From contig NZ_JACRTD010000003.1 in assembly GCF_014385085.1 (NCBI RefSeq), positions 124,001 through 188,000 on the forward strand: a stretch of DNA of 64,000 bases, written 5' to 3'. The position numbers were made by a program, and so were the translations under genes. This document shows positions 38,466 to 48,529 of the stretch, piece by piece. Every line of letters starts with the position of its first letter. Positions within the stretch are counted from its first letter, which is position 1. A model generated the notes under the pieces. That model was not told where the DNA came from, searched no databases, and saw only the letters and a program-made list of their open reading frames with translations. The DNA comes from Youxingia wuxianensis. Its GTDB lineage: Bacteria; Bacillota; Clostridia; Oscillospirales; Ruminococcaceae.

Positions 38466-38503
38466 ACAAAAAGCCTCTCCTTTTCCAAGGAGAGGCTTTT
38501 TTC
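38466..38503 (+). terminator. Intrinsic terminator after groEL
   Basis: AAAAAGCCTCTCCTT and AAGGAGAGGCTTTTTT flank TTCC. Confidence 0.92.
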
Positions 38504-38680
38504 TCACTATATTCACGAATTTTTATTTCTCATGTTGTTAATATCGACAAAAAGCCAACGAGCGGTTCTCGGGTTTTCGATCATTGTTCCAATCTTTTGA
38601 ATTATAGCGAAGAATCGTTGAAAAGTGAAGGCTTTTAATGTAAACTTTAGATGTAGTATTTATGCGGAGGTAAGATAGCT

Positions 38681-38779
38681 ATGTGCATTAGCATGGGTAT
38701 TTGTCGTTCCCAAATTAATTCCTGTTCCTCCTATAAATGCGTCTTTGGGCACCTGGTGGGTGTTATTGTAGCAGGATAA
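38681..38779 (+). CDS. Possible 32-residue leader peptide of the purine operon
   Basis: ATG at 38681 with CGGAGG 10 bases upstream opens a 32-codon frame ending at TAA 38779, ten bases before the terminator stem. The peptide would start MCISMGICRS and holds four Cys (residues 2, 8, 15, 20) and a hydrophobic end (VFGHLVGVIVAG). Position near the transcript start and just before the terminator fits a leader peptide, but it could be chance within a structured RNA. No known family. Confidence 0.35.
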   Translation: MCISMGICRSQINSCSSYKCVFGHLVGVIVAG

Positions 38780-38788
38780 ATGTATAGT

Positions 38789-38827
38789 TGCAGGCGGCGC
38801 TGTCAGCGCAGCCTGCTTTCATTTTGC
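38789..38827 (+). terminator. Terminator in the purine operon leader
   Basis: GCAGGCGGCGC pairs with GCGCAGCCTGC (one mismatch) and is followed by TTTCATTTT, 36 bases before purE. It stands inside the leader, so read-through must be regulated or partial. Confidence 0.75.
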
Positions 38828-38862
38828 AAAAAACAGTTGTTATACAAAAAGGAGTGTTTATC

Positions 38863-39360
38863 ATGGCGGAAAGAAAAGTAGCGGTTGTCATGGGAAGCGA
38901 CAGCGATTTGCCTACGGTGCAAGGGGCGATCGATACGTTAAAAGAATTTGGCATTGCTACAGAAGTTCATGTGATGAGCGCCCATCGTACCCCGAAACAG
39001 GCCTGTGAGTTTGCTGCGGCTGCGCGGGAAAATGGTTTTGCGGTAATTATTGCCGCTGCAGGAAAGGCTGCCCATCTGGCGGGGGTACTGGCGGCTCACA
39101 CTACATTGCCGGTAATTGGTATTCCTATTAAATCCTCCACGTTGGATGGATTGGATGCTTTACTTGCCACAGTGCAGATGCCGGGGGGCATTCCGGTGGC
39201 TACTGTAGCTATTGACGGGGCGCAGAATGCAGGTCTGCTGGCAGCGCAGATTATCGGTGTATATGATGCGGAAGTTGCGTACAAGCTAGGGATCCATAAA
39301 TTGGAAATGGAAAAGAAAGTAATGGAAAAGGACGCAAAAATCCAAGAAATGTTTAAATAA
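38863..39360 (+). CDS. purE: 5-(carboxyamino)imidazole ribonucleotide mutase PurE
   Basis: PurE class I converts N5-CAIR to CAIR in purine synthesis. The start ATG 38863 follows AAAGGAGTGTTTATC; upstream frame residues are leader sequence. The 165-residue protein has [19 protein letters not shown], the catalytic [15 protein letters not shown] and [17 protein letters not shown]. In the AHL loop the usual GGAAHLPG reads GKAAHLAG. No purK is next to it, so the carboxylase partner must be elsewhere. First of a seven-gene operon. Confidence 0.96.
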   Translation: MAERKVAVVMGSDSDLPTVQGAIDTLKEFGIATEVHVMSAHRTPKQACEFAAAARENGFAVIIAAAGKAAHLAGVLAAHTTLPVIGIPIKSSTLDGLDALLATVQMPGGIPVATVAIDGAQNAGLLAAQIIGVYDAEVAYKLGIHKLEMEKKVMEKDAKIQEMFK

Positions 39361-39394
39361 ACAGTGAAAATAAAAAAATTGGGAGAGTGCAGTT

Positions 39395-40105
39395 ATGAAA
39401 AAATTACAGCAGCTTTATGAAGGAAAGGCCAAAAAAGTATTTGCCACGGATGACCCGGAAGCTTATATTGTAGAGTATAAAGACGATGCCACTGCGTTTA
39501 ACGGATTGAAAAAAGGTACTATCAATGAAAAGGGAATTATTAATAACAGAGTGAGCAATCATTTGATGAAAATGCTGGAATCACATGGGATTCCTACCCA
39601 TCTGATCAAAGAGCTTTCCGACCGTGAAACCCTGGTTAAGAAAGTTACGATTGTTCCGCTTGAAGTGATTGTTCGCAATATTGCCGCTGGTTCTCTTTCC
39701 AAACGGCTGGGGCTGCCAGAAGGCAAAAAGCTTGCCAAAACCGTATTGGAATACAGTTATAAAGACGATGCGTTGGGAGACCCGATGGTCAATGATTACC
39801 ACGTATATGCCATGGAACTTGCGACTCCGGAAGAATTGGCCACCATTGCCGGTTACGCTTTTAAAATCAATGAGCTTCTGACCAATTATCTCAAAGACTT
39901 AAATATCGAGCTGATCGATTTCAAATTGGAATTTGGTAAAACCTCGGATGGAACCATTATTCTGGCAGATGAAATTTCTCCAGATACCTGCCGCTTCTGG
40001 GACAGCGTCACTGGAGAGAAATTGGATAAGGACCGTTTCCGCAGAGATCTTGGAAATGTAGAAGGCGCCTATCAGGAGATTATGAAACGGCTGTTGGGCG
40101 AATAG
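39395..40105 (+). CDS. purC: SAICAR synthetase PurC
   Basis: PurC joins CAIR and aspartate with ATP to give SAICAR. The 236-residue length matches bacterial PurC. Starts [18 protein letters not shown], with [31 protein letters not shown] and [15 protein letters not shown]. Ribosome site GGGAGAGTGCAGTT. It lies 34 bp behind purE. Confidence 0.98.
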   Translation: MKKLQQLYEGKAKKVFATDDPEAYIVEYKDDATAFNGLKKGTINEKGIINNRVSNHLMKMLESHGIPTHLIKELSDRETLVKKVTIVPLEVIVRNIAAGSLSKRLGLPEGKKLAKTVLEYSYKDDALGDPMVNDYHVYAMELATPEELATIAGYAFKINELLTNYLKDLNIELIDFKLEFGKTSDGTIILADEISPDTCRFWDSVTGEKLDKDRFRRDLGNVEGAYQEIMKRLLGE

Positions 40106-40129
40106 GCCGGAAAAGGAATGTAGGAGTTG

Positions 40130-41569
40130 ATGAATACTTTGTTTGATAAACTGCACGAAGAATGTGGCGTATTCGGTATTTATGACAAAACCTGTGATAA
40201 TGTGGCAACCAGCGCTTATTTGGCTCTGTATGCTCTGCAGCATCGGGGACAGGAGAACTGTGGGATAGCAGTAAATGACGATGGAGTAATTAAATGCCAT
40301 AAAGATGCCGGACTGGTGCCAGACGTATTTAATCGGGAGGTTTTAGAAAAGCTGGGGCAGGGGAGTATTGCGGTAGGTCACTGTCGTTACTCCACTACTG
40401 GAAACTCCTCCAGTATTAACGCCCAGCCTTTGGTGGTACGCCACTGCAAGGGGCATATGGCGCTTGCCCATAACGGCAATTTGGTGAATGCTGCCCAGTT
40501 GAGGGAACAGCTGGAAATGAACGGCGCTATTTTCCATACCACAAATGATACGGAAGTAATCAGCTATATTATCACCCGGGAACGATTGATGTCCTCCAGT
40601 ATTGAAGAAGCAGTGGAAAAGGCTATGCATACCATCAAGGGAGCATATTCTTTAATTGTTATGTCGCCTAAAAAGCTGATCGCCGCCCGGGATCCCAATG
40701 GGTTCCGTCCTCTTTGTTTGGGACGTACGGAAAGCGGCGGCTATGTATTCGCTTCAGAATCCTGTGCATTGGATAGTATAGGAGCTGAGTTTGTGCGGGA
40801 TATCGAGCCGGGAGAAATTGTTGTGGTTGAAGATAATGAGATGCGCAGCATCCGTACCCACTGCGGCGGAAAAAGCTCTTTCTGTGTGTTTGAGTTTGTA
40901 TATTTTGCCCGTCCGGATTCGATTATCGAAGGGGCCAGCGTCCATGACGCACGTCGGGAAGCGGGAAGAATTCTTTATCAGGAAAACCCGGTGGAAGCGG
41001 ATGTAGTTATCGGCGTTCCGGACTCCGGTCTGGATGCGGCCCTGGGTTATTCTCAGGAATCGGGCATTCCTTATGGAGTTGGCTTTGTGAAAAATCGCTA
41101 TGTGGGACGTACGTTTATTCAGCCGTCCCAGGGACAGAGAGAAAATTCTGTTCGGATTAAATTAAATGTAATTTCAGAAACTGTCAAGGGCAAGAGGGTC
41201 GTTTTAGTAGATGACAGCATTGTACGCGGAACCACCTGCGCTCGGATAGTGAAGCTGATCCGTGATGCGGGGGCAAAAGAAGTGCATTTTGCCATCTCCG
41301 CGCCGCCTTTTAAAAATCCGTGTTTCTTTGGTACGGATATTGACAGCCGGGATAAATTGATCGCCTGCCGGATGAGTGTGGATGAAATCGCAAAAAGCAT
41401 CGGCGTTGAAAGTCTGACCTATCTGAGTGTGGATGGGGTAAAAAGGATTGCGAAGGATGCAAAATGCGGATTCTGCGTGGGATGTTTTACTGGAGAATAT
41501 CCTATTGCCGTGCCGGATGTGGTGAAAAAAGATAAATTTGAACGTAAACTCAGCGAAAAAGCAAAATAG
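40130..41569 (+). CDS. purF: Amidophosphoribosyltransferase PurF
   Basis: PurF makes phosphoribosylamine from PRPP and glutamine, the first committed step. The ATG at 40130 gives 479 residues; the TTG just before is less likely. An 11-residue propeptide precedes the nucleophile Cys12 (HEECGVFGI). The glutaminase half has [12 protein letters not shown]; the PRTase half has [18 protein letters not shown]. The 4Fe-4S cysteines of the Bacillus type are present ([10 protein letters not shown] near the end, plus an upstream Cys in [19 protein letters not shown] and in FKNPCFFG). So it is the oxygen-sensitive Fe-S form. Confidence 0.97.
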   Translation: MNTLFDKLHEECGVFGIYDKTCDNVATSAYLALYALQHRGQENCGIAVNDDGVIKCHKDAGLVPDVFNREVLEKLGQGSIAVGHCRYSTTGNSSSINAQPLVVRHCKGHMALAHNGNLVNAAQLREQLEMNGAIFHTTNDTEVISYIITRERLMSSSIEEAVEKAMHTIKGAYSLIVMSPKKLIAARDPNGFRPLCLGRTESGGYVFASESCALDSIGAEFVRDIEPGEIVVVEDNEMRSIRTHCGGKSSFCVFEFVYFARPDSIIEGASVHDARREAGRILYQENPVEADVVIGVPDSGLDAALGYSQESGIPYGVGFVKNRYVGRTFIQPSQGQRENSVRIKLNVISETVKGKRVVLVDDSIVRGTTCARIVKLIRDAGAKEVHFAISAPPFKNPCFFGTDIDSRDKLIACRMSVDEIAKSIGVESLTYLSVDGVKRIAKDAKCGFCVGCFTGEYPIAVPDVVKKDKFERKLSEKAK

Positions 41570-41580
41570 GGGGCAGAACA

Positions 41581-42618
41581 ATGGAGAAAAGTTATTCCGA
41601 TTCCTATAAAGCGGCAGGGGTAGACGTTACTGCTGGTTATAAGGCAGTGGAACTGATGAAGGCGCACGTAGCCCGCACTATGACGTCGGGAGTTCTTGGC
41701 GGACTGGGAGGATTTGGCGGGCTGTTTGAACTGGATATAACCGGGATTGAAAAACCCGTATTGGTTAGCGGTACCGACGGTGTGGGGACCAAACTGAAAG
41801 CGGCCTTTTTAATGGATAAACATGATACCGTAGGGATCGACTGTGTGGCGATGTGTGTCAATGATATCATCTGCTGCGGAGCAAAACCTTTGCTCTTTTT
41901 GGATTATATAGCCGTGGGCAAAAATTACCCGGAAAAAGTCGCTCAGATCGTTTCCGGTGTGGCGGAAGGCTGTGTACAGGCGGGCTGTGCTTTGTGCGGC
42001 GGGGAAACGGCGGAGATGCCGGGATTTTATCCGGAAGACGAGTACGACCTGGCGGGGTTTTCTGTAGGCGTGGTGGACAAATCCAAAATTTTGGACAATT
42101 CCTCCATTAAAGCCGGCGACGCGATTGTAGCGATTCGTTCCAGCGGCGTACATTCTAATGGTTTTTCTTTGGTGCGAAAGGTATTTGATATGGATAAGGC
42201 GGCGCTGGAGACCTATTATGAAGAGCTGGGGATGAGTTTAGGTGAATGTTTGCTCACCCCTACTAAAATCTATGTAAAACCCATGCTGGCCTTATTGGAA
42301 CAGATCAAGGTGAAAGCTATTTCCCACATTACCGGCGGCGGATTTTTTGAAAATATTCCTCGCTCTTTGCCGGAAGGGAAAAAAGCGGTTATCTCTAAAA
42401 AGAGTGTGAATCCTCTTCCTATTTTTGAACTTATTCAGAAAAAGGGAGGCATTCCGGAACGGGATATGTACAACACGTTTAATATGGGAGTAGGCATGTG
42501 TCTGGTAGTAGACCAGCAGGACGCGCAGAAAACAGTGGAAATTCTCACCGACTGCGGCGAACAGGCCAAGGTCATCGGTTTTGTAGATGACGGAGAAAAG
42601 GGCGTAGAATTATGTTAG
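41581..42618 (+). CDS. purM: Phosphoribosylformylglycinamidine cyclo-ligase PurM
   Basis: PurM closes the imidazole ring (AIR synthesis). The 345 residues show [62 protein letters not shown] and [14 protein letters not shown]. The stop overlaps purN by 7 bases. Ribosome site GGGGGCAGAACA. Confidence 0.98.
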   Translation: MEKSYSDSYKAAGVDVTAGYKAVELMKAHVARTMTSGVLGGLGGFGGLFELDITGIEKPVLVSGTDGVGTKLKAAFLMDKHDTVGIDCVAMCVNDIICCGAKPLLFLDYIAVGKNYPEKVAQIVSGVAEGCVQAGCALCGGETAEMPGFYPEDEYDLAGFSVGVVDKSKILDNSSIKAGDAIVAIRSSGVHSNGFSLVRKVFDMDKAALETYYEELGMSLGECLLTPTKIYVKPMLALLEQIKVKAISHITGGGFFENIPRSLPEGKKAVISKKSVNPLPIFELIQKKGGIPERDMYNTFNMGVGMCLVVDQQDAQKTVEILTDCGEQAKVIGFVDDGEKGVELC

Positions 42619-43217
42619 CACATAAAAATGTAGTGGTATTGGTTTCCGGCGGCGGAACCAACCTGCAGGCGCTGATCGACGCGCAAAACCGGGGGGAAAT
42701 CCTTCCGGGAAAGATCAGCTGTGTGATCAGCTCCAATCCTCAGGCATATGCCTTGACTCGGGCAAAAAACGCTGGAATTTCTACTCTGGCAGTGCCCAGA
42801 AAAGAATATGGCAGCCGGGAACAATACGACGAGGCGATTTTAGCAGTGCTGGAAAAACAGCAGGCGGATTTAATCGTCTTAGCGGGATTTATGTATGTGT
42901 TGGGAGAAAAGGTAATCCGCCGGTATGAGCGTAGGATTATCAACGTGCATCCGGCGCTGATTCCGTCTTTTTGCGGCGATGGATTTTATGGTTTGCACGT
43001 CCATGAAGCGGCTTTGAATTATGGGGTAAAAGTGACCGGCGCTACGGTGCATTTTGTTAATGAGGTGACCGACGGCGGACAGATTATCCTGCAAAAGGCA
43101 GTGGAAGTGGAAGAAGGGGACACTCCCCAAACCCTGCAGAAGCGGGTTATGGAGCAGGCGGAATGGGAACTGCTTCCCAAAGCGGTTTCTTTATTCTGCC
43201 AGGGAAAGATAAAATAG
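42612..43217 (+). CDS. purN: Phosphoribosylglycinamide formyltransferase PurN
   Basis: PurN uses 10-formyl-THF to formylate GAR. The 201-residue protein begins [18 protein letters not shown], has [11 protein letters not shown], the catalytic [13 protein letters not shown] segment with Asn and His, and the Asp in [17 protein letters not shown] alternatives do not arise because of the overlap with purM. Its folate need links it to the FolT system upstream. Confidence 0.97.
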   Translation: MLAHKNVVVLVSGGGTNLQALIDAQNRGEILPGKISCVISSNPQAYALTRAKNAGISTLAVPRKEYGSREQYDEAILAVLEKQQADLIVLAGFMYVLGEKVIRRYERRIINVHPALIPSFCGDGFYGLHVHEAALNYGVKVTGATVHFVNEVTDGGQIILQKAVEVEEGDTPQTLQKRVMEQAEWELLPKAVSLFCQGKIK

Positions 43218-43253
43218 GAAAAGTGTAATATACGTGATACAGGGAGGAAAATG

Positions 43254-44798
43254 ATGAAAAAACGTGCGTTGATCAGTGTCTCTGATAAAACAGGCGTTGT
43301 GGAATTTGCAAAGGCATTGGAACAACTGGATTTTGAAATCGTATCTACCGGAGGTACCGCCAAAGCTTTGGCCGATGCAGGGATAAAAGTAACTGGAATT
43401 TCAGAAGTAACCGGTTTTCCGGAGTGTTTGGACGGCAGGGTAAAAACCTTGCATCCGTTGGTACATGCAGGTATTTTGGCAATGCGGTCCAATCCGGAAC
43501 ATATGCGTCAGGTGGATGCGTTAGGAGTTACATTGATCGACGTGGTGGCGATCAACCTTTATCCTTTTAAGGCGACTATTTTAAAACCGGACGTTACCTT
43601 GGAAGAAGCGATTGAAAATATTGATATCGGCGGGCCTACCATGATTCGTGCCGCTGCCAAAAACTGGCAGGATGTAGCGGTTGTTGTGGATCCGGCGGAT
43701 TATGGCAAAGTGATCGAAGAAATGAAGGCCGGGGGCGTTACCAAACAAACAAAATTCGTGTTGGCGGGAAAAGTATTTGAACATACAGCGGCGTATGACG
43801 CTCTGATCAACAACTACTTAAGAAAACAGCGGGGCGAGGATCCTTTTCCTGAGCAGTTTACTATGACCTACGAAAAGGTGCAGCAGATGCGTTATGGGGA
43901 AAATCCTCATCAGAAAGCGGCGTTTTACCAGGAGGTAGGCAACTTTGACAATACCCTGGCGGCGGCGCAGCAGCTTCATGGAAAAGAACTTTCTTACAAC
44001 AATATTAACGATGCTAACGGCGCGCTGGATGTGCTGAAAGAATTTGGCTATGACAAGCCGTGCGCAGTAGGAGTAAAGCACGCGAATCCCTGCGGCGTAG
44101 GTGTGGGGGATACTATTTACGACGCGTATATGAAGGCGTATAACTCCGATCCGGTTTCCATTTTTGGCGGAATTGTAGCTCTTAATCGTGAGGTAGATGA
44201 GAAAACCGCGCAGGAGCTGGCTAAGATTTTCTTAGAGATTATTATCGCTCCCTCCTTTACAGAGCAAGCGTTTGAAATTCTTTCTAAAAAGAAAAATATC
44301 CGCCTTCTGAAGCTGAAAAATCCAGCGGGCGCCAATAGTGAGGACATGCTGGACATGAAGAAGGTAGCGGGCGGACTGCTGGTGCAGCAGCTGGATACCA
44401 AACTGCTGGATGGGGAACTTAAGGTAGTTACCAAGCGCGCGCCCACCGAAGAGGAGATGCAGCAGCTGCTGTTTGCCTGGCGGATTGTAAAACATGTCAA
44501 ATCCAATGGTATCGCGCTGGCGAAGGATTTCCAGACGGTAGGCGTGGGCCCGGGACAGACCAACCGGGTGACCGCCTTAGACCTGGCTATCAAATACGGC
44601 GGCGAGAATGTTAAAGGTTCGGTAATGGCGTCGGATGCGTTTTTCCCTTTCTCTGACTGTGTGGAACATGCGCAGGCTGCAGGAATAACAGCGATTATTC
44701 AGCCGGGCGGCTCTATCCGAGATGAGGACAGCATCAAAGCCTGTGATGAAGCGGGAATTGCTATGGTATTTACTGGTATGCGTCATTTTAAACATTAA
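43254..44798 (+). CDS. purH: Bifunctional AICAR transformylase/IMP cyclohydrolase PurH
   Basis: PurH carries out the last two steps to IMP. The 514-residue protein has the MGS-like cyclohydrolase domain first ([48 protein letters not shown]) and the transformylase domain with [40 protein letters not shown] and [12 protein letters not shown]. Of two ATG codons in a row (43251, 43254) the second has better spacing from GGAGG. It also needs 10-formyl-THF. Confidence 0.97.
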   Translation: MKKRALISVSDKTGVVEFAKALEQLDFEIVSTGGTAKALADAGIKVTGISEVTGFPECLDGRVKTLHPLVHAGILAMRSNPEHMRQVDALGVTLIDVVAINLYPFKATILKPDVTLEEAIENIDIGGPTMIRAAAKNWQDVAVVVDPADYGKVIEEMKAGGVTKQTKFVLAGKVFEHTAAYDALINNYLRKQRGEDPFPEQFTMTYEKVQQMRYGENPHQKAAFYQEVGNFDNTLAAAQQLHGKELSYNNINDANGALDVLKEFGYDKPCAVGVKHANPCGVGVGDTIYDAYMKAYNSDPVSIFGGIVALNREVDEKTAQELAKIFLEIIIAPSFTEQAFEILSKKKNIRLLKLKNPAGANSEDMLDMKKVAGGLLVQQLDTKLLDGELKVVTKRAPTEEEMQQLLFAWRIVKHVKSNGIALAKDFQTVGVGPGQTNRVTALDLAIKYGGENVKGSVMASDAFFPFSDCVEHAQAAGITAIIQPGGSIRDEDSIKACDEAGIAMVFTGMRHFKH

Positions 44799-44840
44799 TA
44801 TAAATTCGCTTTTATTTGTATATAAGTGTTGGAGGTTATC

Positions 44841-46118
44841 ATGAAACTATTGGTAGTCGGCGGGGGCGGGCGAGAACATGCCTTAATCCGCGAACTGAAA
44901 GAAAGCCCCAAAGTAGAAGAAATTTATTGCGCTCCGGGAAATGGCGGTATTTCGGCGGATGCAACTTGTGTCCCTATCAAAGCGGTGGATATTGAGGGCA
45001 TAGTAAATTTTGCCAAGGAAAAGGCGATTGATTTTGTTGTAGTGGCCCCGGATGATCCGCTGGTATTGGGAATGGTGGACGCCCTTAATGAAGCGGGAAT
45101 TAAAACCTTTGGCCCCAATAAAGCGGCGGCGATAATTGAGGGAAGCAAGGTGTTTTCCAAAAATTTGATGAAAAAATATGGAATTCCCACAGCGGACTAT
45201 CGCACCTTTGATAAACCCCATGAAGCGATTTCCTATATTATGGCGAAGGGCGCTTTCCCGGTAGTCATCAAAGCGGATGGTCTGGCGTTGGGAAAAGGAG
45301 TCATCATCGCTCAGACAGTGGAAGAAGCCGTTGATGGGGTGAACTCCATTATGGAGGATAAAATTTTCGGCGCAAGCGGAAATCATATTGTGGTGGAAGA
45401 ATATCTCACCGGTCCGGAAGTTAGCGTCTTGGCTTTCTGCGATGGGAATACAGTGGTTCCCATGGTTTCTTCTATGGATCATAAACGGGCATACGACAAC
45501 GATCAGGGGCTCAATACCGGCGGTATGGGAACGGTGGCTCCTAATATACACTACACACCGGAAGTAGCCAAAGAATGTATGGAAAAGATTTTCCGTCCCA
45601 CCTTGGATGCTATGAAAGCGGAGGGACGCCCCTTTTCCGGCTGCTTATATTTTGGACTGATGATTACGCCAAACGGTCCTTATGTGATTGAATACAACTG
45701 CCGGTTCGGCGATCCGGAAACCCAGGTGGTGCTTCCTCTGTTAAAAACGGATCTGCTGGAAATTATGCTGGCCATTTGGGAACAGAAACTGGATCAGATA
45801 TCTGTGGAGTTTTCCAACCGATATGCAGCATGCGTGGTGATGGCAAGCGGCGGCTATCCGAAGAAATACCAGACCGGCTACCAGATTGACGGCTTGAATG
45901 CCGCTGGGCAGCTGGATGAAGAGAAAGCGGTTATTTATCATGCGGGCACTGCCCGGGACGGCGAAATGTATAAAACAGCCGGCGGCCGGGTGCTGGGGGT
46001 AACCGCTACCGCCAGCGTAATGGACCGCGCAGTGCGCCGGGCGTATCGCTGTGTGGATAAAATCCACTTTACCGACGCTCACTTCCGTCAGGATATTGGC
46101 AAAAAGAACATGCCTTGA
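44841..46118 (+). CDS. purD: Phosphoribosylamine-glycine ligase PurD
   Basis: PurD makes GAR with ATP-grasp chemistry. The start ATG 44841 follows GGAGGTTATC; the open frame extends five codons upstream. The 425 residues begin KLLVVGGGGREHALIREL, with PVVIKADGLALGKGV, EEYLTGPEVSVLAFCDG, LNTGGMGTVAPN, and EYNCRFGDPETQVVLP. Last gene of the operon. A mutated ligase is not indicated. Confidence 0.98.
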   Translation: MKLLVVGGGGREHALIRELKESPKVEEIYCAPGNGGISADATCVPIKAVDIEGIVNFAKEKAIDFVVVAPDDPLVLGMVDALNEAGIKTFGPNKAAAIIEGSKVFSKNLMKKYGIPTADYRTFDKPHEAISYIMAKGAFPVVIKADGLALGKGVIIAQTVEEAVDGVNSIMEDKIFGASGNHIVVEEYLTGPEVSVLAFCDGNTVVPMVSSMDHKRAYDNDQGLNTGGMGTVAPNIHYTPEVAKECMEKIFRPTLDAMKAEGRPFSGCLYFGLMITPNGPYVIEYNCRFGDPETQVVLPLLKTDLLEIMLAIWEQKLDQISVEFSNRYAACVVMASGGYPKKYQTGYQIDGLNAAGQLDEEKAVIYHAGTARDGEMYKTAGGRVLGVTATASVMDRAVRRAYRCVDKIHFTDAHFRQDIGKKNMP

Positions 46119-46153
46119 CAGCAATGCCTAAAATATGGTAAGATAGGCAAAGT

Positions 46154-46250
46154 TGAAAGGGAGTAGTTTAATGTAAAGTCAACATGCTCGAAGCGTTGCT
46201 TCGTGGCTTTGCAGCCAAACTGTTCATTTTGGTTACGAGACTTTCGGCAT
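46154..46250 (+). ncRNA. yybP-ykoY type (Mn2+-sensing) riboswitch
   Basis: The leader has the class features: GAAAGGGAGTAGTTT at the 5' end, GTCAACATGCTCG, a hairpin CGAAGC-GTT-GCTTCG, the second arm TGGCTTTGCAGCCA, and the 3' end ACGAGACTTTCGGCAT that pairs back with AAAG of the 5' end. It sits before a cation exchanger and runs into a terminator whose 5' arm is the aptamer 3' end. The match is by eye to the consensus; a covariance search would settle it. Confidence 0.75.
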
Positions 46251-46279
46251 AGTAATAACCTATGCCGGAAGTCTTTTTA
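46239..46279 (+). terminator. Regulated terminator of the Mn2+ riboswitch
   Basis: GACTTTCGGCATAG and CTATGCCGGAAGTC (one wobble) flank TAATAAC, followed by TTTTTATTTT. The 5' arm overlaps the conserved GACTTT of the aptamer. Confidence 0.85.
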
Positions 46280-46362
46280 TTTTATGCCAAGAGAAGATCC
46301 AAGCATTGCCGGACGGATAGTTGACATACTATTAGTTAGACGGCTGAAAGGAAGAAAACGCA

Positions 46363-47325
46363 ATGAGTTTTGTTTTGCCTATTATAATGTTTGCCATAGG
46401 AGTGGCGGTAGTAGTATACGGCGGGGATGCGTTTGTAGACGCGTCTACCTGGATAGCGGAAAAGACAGGGATTCCTAAGTTTGTAATCGGAGCGACCGTA
46501 GTCAGCCTAGCGACAAGCCTGCCAGAAGTAATTGTATCCATTATGGCCACCGCGGAAGGTTCGGTAGACATGGCGGTGGGAAACGGTATAGGTTCCGTAT
46601 CTGCTAATATTGGGCTGATTATGGGGATTTCTCTGACCGCGCTTCCAAGTAAAATTGATGATCAGATTTTCTGGGCCAAAGGGACCCTTATGTTGGCTAC
46701 CACGCTGCTTTTAGGCATATTTGTTATGGATGGACAGCTCAACGTGCTGGAAAGCTTTGTTATGTTGGTGCTTTTATGCCTGTTTATTTATTTAAATCTT
46801 CATTCTTTAAAAACGGCGGATTCTTCTCGCGAAGGCCGTATAAGGCGGGAGAAGGTGCCGAGAAAAGATATTTTTGTAAACCTCATGAAATTTTTGTTAG
46901 GGGTTGGGGGCATATTAGTAGGCGCTCAGCTGCTGGTCAATAACGGTTCCACTCTGGCCAGACTGATGGGAGTGCCTGAAGTACTCATCGGAATTACCTT
47001 AATCGCGGTGGGGACCTCTTTGCCGGAATTGATCACCACAATTTCAGCGATCACGAAAAAGGAATCGTCGCTATCCATCGGTAATATCATTGGAGCCAAT
47101 ATTATTGATATTACCCTGATTTTATCCTCCTGTACTTTAATATCCAAAGGACCTCTGCCAGTGGCTAGTCAGACGGCAAGTTTGGATATTCCGGTAACCT
47201 TTATGTTAATGGTGATAGCCGTACTTCCGGCCATTGTAAAAAAACGTTTTTACTGCTGGCAGGGAATTGCACTTTTAGGGGTATATGTAAGCTATATTGT
47301 GTATATATCTATTTTGCTGAAATAA
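46363..47325 (+). CDS. CaCA-family cation exchanger (YrbG-like)
   Basis: A 320-residue member of the calcium/cation antiporter superfamily, with about ten helices in two inverted halves. Both alpha repeats are seen: VVSLATSLPEVIVSIMATA with GNGIGSVSANIGLIMG, and AVGTSLPELITTISAITK with IGNIIGANIIDITLILSS. The Mn2+-type riboswitch upstream suggests that it exports Mn2+ or is induced by it, though Ca2+ is the usual substrate. Single-gene unit with a terminator on each side. AAAGGAAGAAAACGCA ribosome site. Confidence 0.92.
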   Translation: MSFVLPIIMFAIGVAVVVYGGDAFVDASTWIAEKTGIPKFVIGATVVSLATSLPEVIVSIMATAEGSVDMAVGNGIGSVSANIGLIMGISLTALPSKIDDQIFWAKGTLMLATTLLLGIFVMDGQLNVLESFVMLVLLCLFIYLNLHSLKTADSSREGRIRREKVPRKDIFVNLMKFLLGVGGILVGAQLLVNNGSTLARLMGVPEVLIGITLIAVGTSLPELITTISAITKKESSLSIGNIIGANIIDITLILSSCTLISKGPLPVASQTASLDIPVTFMLMVIAVLPAIVKKRFYCWQGIALLGVYVSYIVYISILLK

Positions 47326-47335
47326 AGTACGTTTA

Positions 47336-47375
47336 GAAAAAAGTACATGGTGATTATAGCCATGGACTTTTTTGA
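47336..47375 (+). terminator. Intrinsic terminator after cation exchanger
   Basis: AAAAAAGTACATGG and CCATGGACTTTTTT (one mismatch) with an 9-base loop. Confidence 0.8.
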
Positions 47376-47449
47376 TGTTTTCCTGTATTCTTAGTAAAGT
47401 GAAAGTTTATCCAATTAAACTTGCATATTTTGGGTAGGGAGTGTTGACG

Positions 47450-48460
47450 TTGGAGTTTATTAAAAAGGTGTTTAAACGGTATTTTATAGACGCCATGAGC
47501 GCTATGGCTCTGGGCCTTTTTTCCTCACTAATTATCGGGTTGGTAATCTCCCAGATCTCAAAAATTCCTGGATTGGGTTTTTTGGATGTGGTGTCCGAAG
47601 TGTTGGGCGCATCTTCTCCGGTGGTCGGAGGAGCGATTGGCGCGGCAATTGCATGGGGGCTTAAAGCCAGACCTCTGGTGATTTTTTCCAGCGTGGCCTG
47701 CGGAGCTGTAGGATATGCCGCCGGAGGACCGGTAGGTGCTTTTGTGGCGGCGATTATGGGAAGCGAGATTGGTTCTCTGGTCGCGGGCAGAACTGGGGTG
47801 GATATTGTACTTACTCCCATTGTAACCATTGTATCCGGTGGGCTGGTGGGAGATTTTGTAGGACCGTATGTACAGAATTTTATGCAGTTTTTGGGAAATG
47901 TGGTCAATCAGGCAACGGAAATGTCCCCCCTGCCTATGGGGATCATTGTTTCTGTGGTGGTGGGAATGGCGCTGACTGCACCAATTTCTTCGGCAGCACT
48001 GTGTATTATGCTGGATTTAAGCGGACTGGCGGCGGGCGCCGCCACAGTAGGCTGCTGCGCTCAAATGGTAGGATTTGCCGTGGCCGGTTTTCGGGAAAAC
48101 GGCTGGGGAGGACTGATCAGTGTTGGTCTGGGGACCTCCATGCTTCAGTTCTCCAATATCATGCGTCGTCCCCAGCTGTGGATCGCTCCCACTTTGGCAG
48201 GCGCCATTTTAGGGCCGGTTTCCACCTGCCTGCTTAAGATGACCAATACAGCGGCAGGCGCGGGAATGGGGACCTGCGGATTAGTGGGACAGTTCGGCAC
48301 CATCGCGGCTATGGGAGATACGACAGGAATGCCTGTGCTTTTAGGAGTGATGGCAGTAATGCACTTTATCCTTCCGGCGCTGCTTACCTGGGGATTTACT
48401 GTATTCTTCCGAAAGAGCGGCTGGATCAAAGACGGAGATATGAAAATTACTGTGGGCTAA
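47450..48460 (+). CDS. PTS IIC-like permease (PTS_EIIC_2 family)
   Basis: A 336-residue polytopic membrane protein of the small PTS_EIIC_2 family, rich in Gly and Ala. It starts EFIKKVFKRYFIDAMSAMALGLFSSLIIG (N-terminal part, KRYFIDAMSAMALGLFSSL) and has repeated glycine-rich segments: VGGAIGAAIAWGL, GPVGAFVAAIMGSEIG, GMALTAPISSAALC, GTCGLVGQFGT. No IIA or IIB partner is encoded nearby, so sugar transport through PTS is uncertain; family members are often lone. Start codon: TTG 47450 has TAGGGAGTG 9 bases upstream; GTG 47441 and TTG 47444 are alternatives. Confidence 0.8.
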   Translation: MEFIKKVFKRYFIDAMSAMALGLFSSLIIGLVISQISKIPGLGFLDVVSEVLGASSPVVGGAIGAAIAWGLKARPLVIFSSVACGAVGYAAGGPVGAFVAAIMGSEIGSLVAGRTGVDIVLTPIVTIVSGGLVGDFVGPYVQNFMQFLGNVVNQATEMSPLPMGIIVSVVVGMALTAPISSAALCIMLDLSGLAAGAATVGCCAQMVGFAVAGFRENGWGGLISVGLGTSMLQFSNIMRRPQLWIAPTLAGAILGPVSTCLLKMTNTAAGAGMGTCGLVGQFGTIAAMGDTTGMPVLLGVMAVMHFILPALLTWGFTVFFRKSGWIKDGDMKITVG

Positions 48461-48529
48461 CCCAATAAGGAATTTTGGCATACAATAAAAATATACGGAA
48501 ACGGATTTTTTTATTGGGATGGTGATAGA

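Larger units (their letters stand above)
38504..38862 (+). promoter_or_regulatory. Leader region of the purine operon (unknown class)
   Basis: A 360-bp gap. A promoter is suggested by TTGAAA (38618-38623), 17 bp, TAAACT (38641-38646). In the transcript ATTTAT and GGAGG (38658-38663, 38666-38670) can pair with CCTCC and ATAAAT (38727-38731, 38733-38738), enclosing two small hairpins, and this stem would hide the ribosome site of a short open frame at 38681. A terminator follows at 38789. The layout is that of an attenuator or riboswitch, but I cannot match it to the purine, PRPP, or other classes I know. Confidence 0.55.

Noticed and set aside
38504..38862. Guanine/adenine riboswitch in the purine leader
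   Set aside because: The conserved loop and junction bases of the purine riboswitch (e.g. TATA...ATATGG and GTTTCTACC) are absent.
46203..46478. A 91-codon frame over the Mn2+ riboswitch
   Set aside because: It covers the riboswitch terminator and the start of the exchanger in another frame; no ribosome site.
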